From Armatimonadota bacterium (GTDB taxonomy: Bacteria; Armatimonadota; Chthonomonadetes; Chthonomonadales; Chthonomonadaceae), in contig JAPLCR010000400.1 of assembly GCA_026392135.1 (NCBI GenBank), positions 1 to 6,968 on the forward strand: a stretch of 6,968 nt of DNA, given 5' to 3'. The translations under genes and the position numbers were made by a program. Under the pieces are notes generated by a model, which was not told the DNA's origin, made no database searches, and worked only from the letters and a program-made list of their open reading frames with translations. Within the stretch, counting starts at the first letter, position 1. Each line of letters begins with the position of its first letter. Positions 1 through 5,193 of this stretch are shown in pieces.

Positions 1-40
1 ATGAGGTTGTTCTCTCCCCACCCGCCTCAACCCTACCACA

Positions 41-65
41 CTACCCTTTTGAGGGTAGCGTTTTT
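41..65 (+). terminator. Possible rho-independent terminator of an upstream gene
   Basis: A perfect 7-bp stem, CTACCCT (41-47) with AGGGTAG (52-58), closes a TTTG loop and is followed by CG and five T residues (61-65). It would end a plus-strand transcript entering from the left and isolate the lipoprotein gene that starts at 109. The stem is short and the T-run is interrupted by G at 66, so strength is uncertain. The rest of 1-108 shows no convincing gene or promoter. Confidence 0.45.
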
Positions 66-108
66 GTATTGACCCAAATTTTAGCAACCAAAGGTAGGAA
101 CGCTTCTT

Positions 109-603
109 ATGAAGAACGAAGTAACTCAGCGCTCCCCCCAACTCCCCTCCTCCTTGCTGTTTCTCTGCGTCCTTGTCATGCTCTTAGGGCTGATAAGTTG
201 TGGTAGCGGAGGCGGTGGTAATGGCGGCTCAGGCGGTGGAGGAGGTGGTGGAACAGGACGGACTATTACAGGAGTGGTTCGCGATTTTACGGTACTTCCT
301 GTCCCCAATGTCCTTGTGCAGTTGACAGGAACAACCCTGCACACGACTACGAACGCTTCGGGAGGATTCACCTTCACAAATGTACCCGCAGGTGTAACAA
401 CAATTACCGTGACACGTCCCGCCGGAACGGGGTACTACAATATCGCTGTGTATAAGGGCAAGACCTACGACCTGGCTGCCTGTACCATTGCGATACCTGT
501 TTCCGCCGCTACCAACATCGGCTTGAGCGAAATCACACTCTACGGCGGGTCAGATCCTAACAACCCACCACCACCGCCGCCACCCACTAGCGGATGCCCC
601 TAG
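109..603 (+). CDS. Lipoprotein with Gly-rich linker and carboxypeptidase-regulatory-like domain
   Basis: The 164-residue product is a predicted lipoprotein. A hydrophobic signal segment (about 15-30) ends in the lipobox L28-I29-S30-C31, so C31 should be lipidated. Gly at +2 lacks the classical Asp inner-membrane retention signal, which hints at the outer membrane if E. coli-type sorting applies. Residues 32-50 are almost all Gly/Ser and form a flexible linker. Residues 53-110 (ITGVVRD..PVPNVLVQL..T..T.ASGGFTF.NVPAG...ITV) match the carboxypeptidase-regulatory-like (transthyretin-like) beta-sandwich. The tail has seven prolines (153-159) and ends SGCP. The start follows AAGGTAGG (91-98) at 10-nt spacing. 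The domain gives no enzymatic activity; a surface-binding or structural role is an inference. It lies 42 bp upstream of the LptC-like gene and may share its transcript. Confidence 0.85.
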   Translation: MKNEVTQRSPQLPSSLLFLCVLVMLLGLISCGSGGGGNGGSGGGGGGGTGRTITGVVRDFTVLPVPNVLVQLTGTTLHTTTNASGGFTFTNVPAGVTTITVTRPAGTGYYNIAVYKGKTYDLAACTIAIPVSAATNIGLSEITLYGGSDPNNPPPPPPPTSGCP

Positions 604-645
604 AGAGTCTCCGTTCTGCCTCTGGAGAGGATATAAGGTCTCCTT

Positions 646-1563
646 ATGCGTGGTAATGGGCAACGGTTACGCCGATGGCTTACTCCTTGGGTTACACTCA
701 TGGGGGTGCTATCGGCGTTCTTTCTGGTGTATCGGTGGGCGATATACTACAAACTGCCGCTACCCTCCTTTCTCGGAGGCGACCAGCGTCCACTCATTCG
801 CCTTGAAAACGCCACGTTTACGGCTACCGTAGACAGTCGCTCCACCTGGTCGCTTCACGCTAAGGTGATAGAGTTTGACCGTCAGCCGGGAGCCGCTCTC
901 TCCAATATCCGTAGTGCCAACATTACGCAGATTAGCGATGGGATGCTCTACTCTCTCCCCACTCCTTCCGTGCAGTCCTCCAGTGACAAAATGCCATTGA
1001 GCAAAAAGGTTGCCACTTTTTATGCCGATAAAGGAGAGTATACGCTGGGGCAACAAGGTGATTTGCCATACGACCTTGCTCTGCTCTACACCCTCAAATG
1101 GAAGTTTATAATGTCGGGAAGTGTGGGCTTCAAGACGGATTCGGGTATAGAAATGAAGACACCGCACCTTATCCTTATGGAACTCCAGCAGAGCGGTAAG
1201 CCGAGGCTAGAGCAGAGGATACTCTGTAATCAGGGCGCGTCATTTACACATAAAGAGGTAACGCTCTACGCAAATAGTACGCGGTTCAACCTTTCAGAGC
1301 AGCTCATTGAGTGTGTAGATGGGGTGCGGGCAACCTTCAAAGAGGGAACCATTCAGACTGATAAAATGTACTGGAGTGTACGAAGCCAACAACTCTACTG
1401 CCCTGGCACCGTTACAGGGAGATGGCACGAGATACCGTTTATTGCCGAAAACATGACCATTGACCTGAAGAACAGGGACTATATGGCGCGACATATAGAT
1501 TTAACACTACCGAGTTCATTAGAGAAGATCGGCGAATCTATTAAGCAACAGAGGGGGAAATAG
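646..1563 (+). CDS. lptC: Membrane-anchored LptC-like protein (LPS-export family, beta-jellyroll)
   Basis: The 305-residue product has a short basic N-terminus (R2, R7, R9, R10), one transmembrane segment at about 12-31 and a periplasmic remainder rich in beta-strand. Residues 52-100 (LENATFTATVDSRSTWSLHAK...) resemble the first strands of LptC, in which a membrane anchor holds a beta-jellyroll that passes lipopolysaccharide from LptB2FG to LptA. Residues 155-285 continue with OstA/LptC-like strands such as VGFKTDSGIEMKTPHL and LYANSTRFN. At 305 residues it is much longer than proteobacterial LptC (about 190), so it may contain an extra module. The next gene encodes an LptA-like protein 2 bp downstream, which is the main support for the name. 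An AAGG at 635-638 is a weak ribosome site. It could instead be a general OstA-fold periplasmic protein. Confidence 0.7.
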   Translation: MRGNGQRLRRWLTPWVTLMGVLSAFFLVYRWAIYYKLPLPSFLGGDQRPLIRLENATFTATVDSRSTWSLHAKVIEFDRQPGAALSNIRSANITQISDGMLYSLPTPSVQSSSDKMPLSKKVATFYADKGEYTLGQQGDLPYDLALLYTLKWKFIMSGSVGFKTDSGIEMKTPHLILMELQQSGKPRLEQRILCNQGASFTHKEVTLYANSTRFNLSEQLIECVDGVRATFKEGTIQTDKMYWSVRSQQLYCPGTVTGRWHEIPFIAENMTIDLKNRDYMARHIDLTLPSSLEKIGESIKQQRGK

Positions 1564-1565
1564 CC

Positions 1566-2537
1566 GTGAAAATAGACATAGGATTGGCGCGTACCACTGT
1601 CGTCGCTCTTTTGATTGTGGGTGCTGTCGCCCACGCACAGCAGAAAACGGAGCTTCCTCCTGCAAAGGTCACGCCTTCTATCCCAGGACTCCCAAAGGAA
1701 AAATCCGCTCAAAAGGAAAAGAAAGCACATCTCTCTCTGGATGAACCCAGATACGTGGGCAAAACCAAAACCCACTACGGTGTGAACTTGCGCTATACAG
1801 CCGAAGATATTACGGCTACAGGTAACACCGCAAAATATCACGAAGATACTGAGGTGCTTGAAGCAGAAGGCAACATCGTCATTGATACTGAGAAAGCTCA
1901 TATCACAGGTAATAAGGTAGTCGTGGATGATAGTGCAAAGAAAAAACTCGCCATCATCACAGAAAACGTAATTATGGAGGTGAAGCCTAAGAAAAAGGTG
2001 GATGAAGCCCCGAAACCGGGCGATAAAATACAAGAGAAGCCAGGGAGTAAAATCGCGAAACCTGATGGCGAGACAAATGGCGCGAAAGACGACAAAAAAG
2101 TCAGCGTATCTGAAGAGCGGGGGCGCGGTATTACCGTCTACTGTGACCGTGTGGAGAACGAGTATAAAAAGAAGTACGTCAAAATGTTTGGCAATCTCAC
2201 CTTCAAGCAGAAAGTGAAAAACAAAGACGGCAAAGAGATAGAGCGTATACTATTTGCTGAACACGCGGAGTACGATGGCAAAGCGGACAAAATGAAACTT
2301 TTCGCGCCCGTACATGGCGAAGATACCGAGGGACAAAAGGTCGAATTCAACAAAGACGTGCTGGTAGGAACCAAAGAAGATGAAGAGACACTAGAGAGTG
2401 TAGGCTCTATGAAGTTGGAGATTATTCAGCATGACGACGATGACGACAAAACGCCCTCTAAGGAGCCCAAAAAGGACGACAAGCCAGCTACGTTGCCCAG
2501 CACTCCTGCCGCCCCTCCCAAAAAAGGTGTGATATGA
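1566..2537 (+). CDS. lptA: Secreted LptA/OstA-like protein with two beta modules and charged linkers
   Basis: The 323-residue product starts with GTG behind GAGGGGG (1551-1557, 8-nt spacing), 2 bp after the LptC-like stop. A signal peptide with hydrophobic core 12-22 ends at A22-H23-A24, with cleavage expected before Q25. Residues 73-142 form an OstA-like module (LRYTAEDITATGNTAKYHE, then LEAEGNIVID, then HITGNKVVVDD), the repeat that builds the beta-taco bridge carrying lipopolysaccharide across the periplasm. A Lys/Asp/Glu/Pro linker (143-185) leads to a second, more divergent module (186-287: GITVYCDRVENEY, KMFGNLTFKQ, LFAEHAEYDGKADKMKLFAP). The tail has a D290-D294 run and a Lys/Pro-rich end. 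Proteobacterial LptA is about 185 residues with a single domain, so this is a long two-module version. The partner is presumably the upstream LptC-like protein. Confidence 0.75.
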   Translation: MKIDIGLARTTVVALLIVGAVAHAQQKTELPPAKVTPSIPGLPKEKSAQKEKKAHLSLDEPRYVGKTKTHYGVNLRYTAEDITATGNTAKYHEDTEVLEAEGNIVIDTEKAHITGNKVVVDDSAKKKLAIITENVIMEVKPKKKVDEAPKPGDKIQEKPGSKIAKPDGETNGAKDDKKVSVSEERGRGITVYCDRVENEYKKKYVKMFGNLTFKQKVKNKDGKEIERILFAEHAEYDGKADKMKLFAPVHGEDTEGQKVEFNKDVLVGTKEDEETLESVGSMKLEIIQHDDDDDKTPSKEPKKDDKPATLPSTPAAPPKKGVI

Positions 2538-3028
2538 GCAGTGATGTACTGGAATCTGCACGCAAAGTCGCCATGCGCTACTTAGAAACCACCGCTAGAA
2601 GCCGAGCAGAGATAGAGCGTAGGCTTGGGCGCGGAGGATTTTCTGAAGACATAATCGCGGCAGTCGTCGCTGAAATTGAGGCGCGGGGTTGGCTAAACGA
2701 TACCGAGTTCGCCCGTGCATGGGTGGAGGATAGAGCGGATAGAAAACAGTATGGTAAAACTCGCCTCACCCTCGAACTAAGACGGAAAGGCATCGCCTCT
2801 GACACCATAGACGAGTCTTTGGCGGGTGTGTCGCAGGAAGACGAACTGGCGCGTGCGATGGGCGCAGCGACAAAAAAGATTGACCCCGAAAGCTTTCAAA
2901 CGCTGTCAGGTACAGACCTTCAGGCAGAAAAGCGTCGACTTTCTGGCTTTTTATTGCGGCGCGGGTTTTCCTGGAGTACAGTTAAGCAGGTATTTCAAAG
3001 GCTTATGGTGAATGAAGAAGAGTTTTGA
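2534..3028 (+). CDS. recX: Regulatory protein RecX
   Basis: The 164-residue product fits RecX in length and motifs. RecX binds in the groove of RecA filaments and limits RecA recombinase and coprotease activity in the cytoplasm. Visible are the three-helix repeats: residues 5-50 (ARKVAMRYLETTARSRAEIE, then RRLGRGGFSEDIIAAVV); the family hallmark GWLNDTEFARAWVEDR at 52-67; GKTRLTLELRRKGI at 74-87; and a C-terminal repeat, EKRRLSGFLLRRGFSWSTV, at 132-150. The start overlaps the LptA-like stop as ATGA (2534-2537), implying translational coupling. recA is not in the window, so this recX sits with an envelope operon rather than beside recA. The identification is firm; control by the SOS response cannot be judged because no LexA-like operator is evident. 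Confidence 0.92.
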   Translation: MSSDVLESARKVAMRYLETTARSRAEIERRLGRGGFSEDIIAAVVAEIEARGWLNDTEFARAWVEDRADRKQYGKTRLTLELRRKGIASDTIDESLAGVSQEDELARAMGAATKKIDPESFQTLSGTDLQAEKRRLSGFLLRRGFSWSTVKQVFQRLMVNEEEF

Positions 3029-3100
3029 ACCAATGCCGCCCCTTTTACTTTTTTTGGGGTTCCCTTAACGCCTATCTATTCGGTAAAGCTAACGTGAAGA

Positions 3101-3171
3101 GCTTCGTCTCACCAATAACACCTTTTCCCCTTACTACTATGTATAAGGGTAGGGAGGGGAGACGAGGAAGC
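3101..3171 (+). promoter_or_regulatory. Long imperfect hairpin, possible structured leader of RNase Y mRNA
   Basis: GCTT (3101-3104) pairs with AAGC (3168-3171). CGTCTC (3105-3110) pairs with GAGACG (3159-3164), with AGG bulged. After a 10-nt left-hand bulge, CCTTTTC (3121-3127) pairs with GGGAGGG (3152-3158) using three G-U wobbles. CCCTTA (3128-3133) pairs with TAAGGG (3144-3149) around a 10-nt loop. The wobbles fit only plus-strand RNA, the direction of rny. The structure ends 82 nt before the rny start and no T-run follows, so it is not a simple terminator. A regulatory role is inferred; other parts of 3029-3253 show only a 5-bp hairpin, GACAT (3215-3219) with ATGTC (3227-3231). Confidence 0.4.
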
Positions 3172-3239
3172 CCATCGCGCTCTACCGTTACTATCGCTCA
3201 ACTTCGGAGCCTGAGACATAACCCTAATGTCCCTAGTCT

Positions 3240-3248
3240 GGAGGTGAG
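3240..3248 (+). promoter_or_regulatory. Strong ribosome binding site that fixes the TTG start of rny
   Basis: GGAGGTGAG is a full match to the usual 16S rRNA tail complement (GGAGGTGA). Counting from GGAGG, it lies 9 nt upstream of TTG at 3254. No ATG in frame lies nearby, so this site decides the TTG start, and the resulting N-terminus has the expected membrane anchor. Confidence 0.8.
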
Positions 3249-3253
3249 TCACT

Positions 3254-4816
3254 TTGCAACAGTTGTTTATTCTGGAGTTCCTTATCGTCGCGCTCGTCGC
3301 GTTCGCTCTGGAACATTTCTTTATTACCCGTCGGTACGAACAGCGCGAGCGAAATCGTGCCGAAGAGATTGCGAGTTCTATTATTGCTGAGGCGGAACGT
3401 ATCCGCGAAACCGCACAAAAAGATGTCGAAAACGTTCACAAGCAAGCCCTGCTGGACGCGAAAGAGTCTGCGTTTAAGTTCCGTGAAGATGCTGAATTGG
3501 AAGTTCGAGAACAACGCTCAGAAATCCAGAAGTTAGAGCGAAAGATGGCTCAAAGAGAAGAGGCACTGGAAAACCGTTCATCTTTTTTTGAGATGAAGGA
3601 CGTGCAGTATCGTCAACGTGAAGCAGAATTGGAGGAGGCACACCGTACTCTAAACGGGCTACAGGATATCCAAAGAGGTGAGTTGGAGCGTATAAGCGGC
3701 TTGACAGCGGCAGATGCGAAAGCCCAATATATGAAGATGGTTGAGGACGAAAACCGCCACATTGTTGCCAAACTGATTCGTAGTATTGAAGAGGAGGCGC
3801 GGCGTGACGGTGAGCGCAAAGCCCGTCAGATTTTGACGGATGTGATTCAGCGTTGTGCTGTTGACCAGACCTCCGAAACGACCGTCTCTGTCGTTCCACT
3901 TCCGAATGACGAAATGAAGGGACGCATTATAGGGCGTGAGGGGCGTAATATTCGTGCCTTTGAAACCCTCACAGGTGTCGATCTTATTATCGACGACACA
4001 CCCGAAGCCGTTGTGCTGTCTGCGTTTGACCCGGTACGACGTGAAGTCGCACGTATCTCGCTCATAAACCTGATTGTAGATGGGCGAATTCACCCTGGTC
4101 GCATTGAGGAGATTGTCCATAAGTCTCAAGAAGAGGTCAATCAACGTATTCAGGACGCGGGTGAGCAGGCGGTCTTTGAAACGGAATCGACAGGGCTTGC
4201 GCCTGAAATTGTTCAACTTTTGGGCAAAATGAAGTACCGAACCTCCTACGGGCAGAACGTACTCAAGCACTCTATTGAGGTATCACATATCTGCGGTATG
4301 CTTGCAGCAGAAGTAGGAGCCGATGCGTGGGTTGCGCGGCGAGCAGGGCTTCTGCACGATTTAGGGAAAGCGGTCGACTTTGAGATAGAGGGACCCCACG
4401 CTGTCATCGGCGCGAACATCCTCCGAAGGCACAAAGAGAACCCTGCCGTTATTCATGCGGTGGAGGCGCATCATCACGATATTGAACCGACAACCTTAGA
4501 GGATATACTGGTTATCTGCGCCGACCAGATTTCGGCTTCGCGTCCCGGTGCAAGGCGTGAAACGCTGGAAATCTATGTGAAGCGCCTCAAGAAGTTGGAA
4601 GAGATTGGCGACACCACGGAGGGTGTAGAGAAGACCTTTGCCGTGCAGGCAGGGCGTGAAATTCGTATCATCGTAAAGCCAGAGCAGGTGGACGACCTCT
4701 CAGCAATAAAATTGGCACGTGATGTTGCCAAGCGTATTGAGGATGAGATGCAGTATCCAGGGCAGATAAAGGTCACGGTGATTCGGGAGACGAGGGCGGT
4801 GGATTTCGCGAAGTGA
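3254..4816 (+). CDS. rny: Ribonuclease Y
   Basis: The 520-residue product matches RNase Y, a membrane-anchored endoribonuclease that starts mRNA decay, over its full usual length. Order of parts: transmembrane segment at about 4-19; long charged coiled coil at about 27-205; KH RNA-binding domain at about 212-275 with the G-x-x-G loop G227-R-E-G230 in GRIIGREGRNIRAFE; HD phosphohydrolase domain with H339, the metal-binding pair H368-D369 in LLHDLGKA, H382, H406-H408 and D424 in the family signature ADQISASRPGARRE; and the conserved C-terminal region ending in VTVIRETRAVDFAK. Translation starts at TTG behind a perfect Shine-Dalgarno. It is 225 bp from recX and probably has its own promoter, although I could not identify one. 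All catalytic residues I can check are intact. Confidence 0.97.
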   Translation: MQQLFILEFLIVALVAFALEHFFITRRYEQRERNRAEEIASSIIAEAERIRETAQKDVENVHKQALLDAKESAFKFREDAELEVREQRSEIQKLERKMAQREEALENRSSFFEMKDVQYRQREAELEEAHRTLNGLQDIQRGELERISGLTAADAKAQYMKMVEDENRHIVAKLIRSIEEEARRDGERKARQILTDVIQRCAVDQTSETTVSVVPLPNDEMKGRIIGREGRNIRAFETLTGVDLIIDDTPEAVVLSAFDPVRREVARISLINLIVDGRIHPGRIEEIVHKSQEEVNQRIQDAGEQAVFETESTGLAPEIVQLLGKMKYRTSYGQNVLKHSIEVSHICGMLAAEVGADAWVARRAGLLHDLGKAVDFEIEGPHAVIGANILRRHKENPAVIHAVEAHHHDIEPTTLEDILVICADQISASRPGARRETLEIYVKRLKKLEEIGDTTEGVEKTFAVQAGREIRIIVKPEQVDDLSAIKLARDVAKRIEDEMQYPGQIKVTVIRETRAVDFAK

Positions 4817-4833
4817 GGGTGTCTCATTTTCTT
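4811..4833 (+). terminator. Weak terminator-like hairpin at the end of rny
   Basis: AAGTGAG (4811-4817) can pair with CTCATTT (4823-4829), one pair being G-T, around the 5-nt loop GGTGT, with TCTT continuing the T-rich end. The stem includes the rny stop codon TGA (4814-4816). It is AT-rich and short, so it may work poorly; no better candidate lies immediately downstream. Confidence 0.3.
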
Positions 4834-4899
4834 ACCACTTTCTCGTCGCAAAGCTCATTGGGGGCTATATGGGAGGGTTTGAGATATGGAAGGCTTTCT

Positions 4900-4944
4900 A
4901 ACCTCTCTCTTCCCTGCGGGATTCTCTCCCCGAAACGGGGAGAG
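4900..4944 (+). repeat. Dispersed palindromic repeat, unit 1
   Basis: CTCTCCCCG (4924-4932) and CGGGGAGAG (4936-4944) form a perfect 9-bp stem around AAA. The lead-in AACCTCTC (4900-4907) recurs in unit 2 at 5041-5048, and the C-rich/GAAAC/G-rich plan recurs in inverted orientation at 5152-5187. This is the layout of the abundant intergenic palindromes seen in several environmental phyla. Copy number elsewhere in this genome cannot be seen. Confidence 0.65.
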
Positions 4945-4960
4945 CGTGACCTATAGGTGG

Positions 4961-5044
4961 GGTTGTATCGCGATTCGCTTATTGGGGTACAGAAATCTTA
5001 CATACCCCAATAAGCCTTCGTAAAGAGAAAGGGCGAATGCAACC
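4961..5044. repeat. Nested inverted repeat with a perfect 13-bp stem
   Basis: GCTTATTGGGGTA (4977-4989) is perfectly complementary to TACCCCAATAAGC (5003-5015) around a 13-nt loop. Outside it, GGTTGTAT (4961-4968) pairs with ATGCAACC (5037-5044) with one G-T pair, so the whole segment forms a nested hairpin about 84 nt long. There is no T-run after the stem. It sits exactly between repeat units 1 and 2. It may be a small non-autonomous mobile element, or an RNA; the sequence alone does not decide. Confidence 0.6.
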
Positions 5045-5068
5045 TCTCCCCAGCCCCTCTCCGAAGCG
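5041..5068 (+). repeat. Dispersed palindromic repeat, unit 2 (degenerate)
   Basis: AACCTCTCCCC (5041-5051) followed by AGCCCCTCTCCGAAGCGG (5052-5069) has the same plan as unit 1 (C-rich arm, GAA-C centre, G-rich arm). Its right arm has decayed, so no strong stem forms. Confidence 0.5.
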
Positions 5069-5151
5069 GCGTAGGGCGGATACACGGTATTAAAAGGCTT
5101 TTCTGGTACTCTAAAAGGTCATCATAGTATAGAACGGCTCTTCGCTCTAAC

Positions 5152-5187
5152 GTCCCTTCCTGTTTCGGGAAGGGACTGGGGGTTAGG
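5152..5187 (-). repeat. Dispersed palindromic repeat, unit 3 (inverted), abutting the ATPase start
   Basis: GTCCCTTCC (5152-5160) and GGAAGGGAC (5168-5176) form a perfect 9-bp stem around TGTTTCG. Read on the minus strand, the unit runs CCTAACCCCCAGTCCCTTCC then CGAAACA, matching the plan of units 1 and 2 in opposite orientation. Its distal GGGGGTTAGG (5178-5187) lies 6 nt before the ATG at 5194 and doubles as the only Shine-Dalgarno-like sequence there. Confidence 0.65.
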
Positions 5188-5193
5188 TCAGGT

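Larger units (their letters stand above)
4817..5193. other. Gene-free spacer of about 375 bp filled with palindromic repeats
   Basis: I see no credible gene here. The 96-residue minus-strand reading frame across 4998-5288 is a translation of repeats and of the ATPase 5' end. The spacer holds a palindrome (4924-4944), a 13-bp inverted repeat (4977-5015), a degenerate repeat copy (5041-5068) and a second strong palindrome (5152-5176). A -10-like TAGTAT at 5125-5130 has no good -35 partner. Stretches 4833-4899 and 5070-5150 show nothing clear. Confidence 0.75.

Noticed and set aside
49..97. Promoter-like TTGAGG / TTGACC hexamers before the lipoprotein gene
   Set aside because: No -10 hexamer at 16-18 nt spacing from either; the first overlaps the terminator loop.
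126..377. 83-residue minus-strand frame with polyproline stretch
   Set aside because: The proline tract is just the complement of the Gly-rich linker of the lipoprotein.
1479..2033. 184-residue minus-strand frame opposite the LptC/LptA-like genes
   Set aside because: Cys/Phe-rich with no recognisable motif; it is antisense to two well-supported genes with ribosome sites and signal segments.
3039..3059. CCCC/GGGG stem with T-rich loop just after recX as a terminator
   Set aside because: Only 4 bp with a 13-nt loop, and the T-run is in the loop rather than after the stem.
3025..3390. 121-residue plus-strand frame covering the recX-rny spacer
   Set aside because: It starts at the recX stop, overlaps 137 bases of rny in another frame, has no domain-like pattern and spans the hairpin region; rny has a perfect ribosome site and a full family match.
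3659..4270. 203-residue minus-strand frame inside rny
   Set aside because: Antisense to the KH domain and adjoining regions of an intact RNase Y; no independent support.
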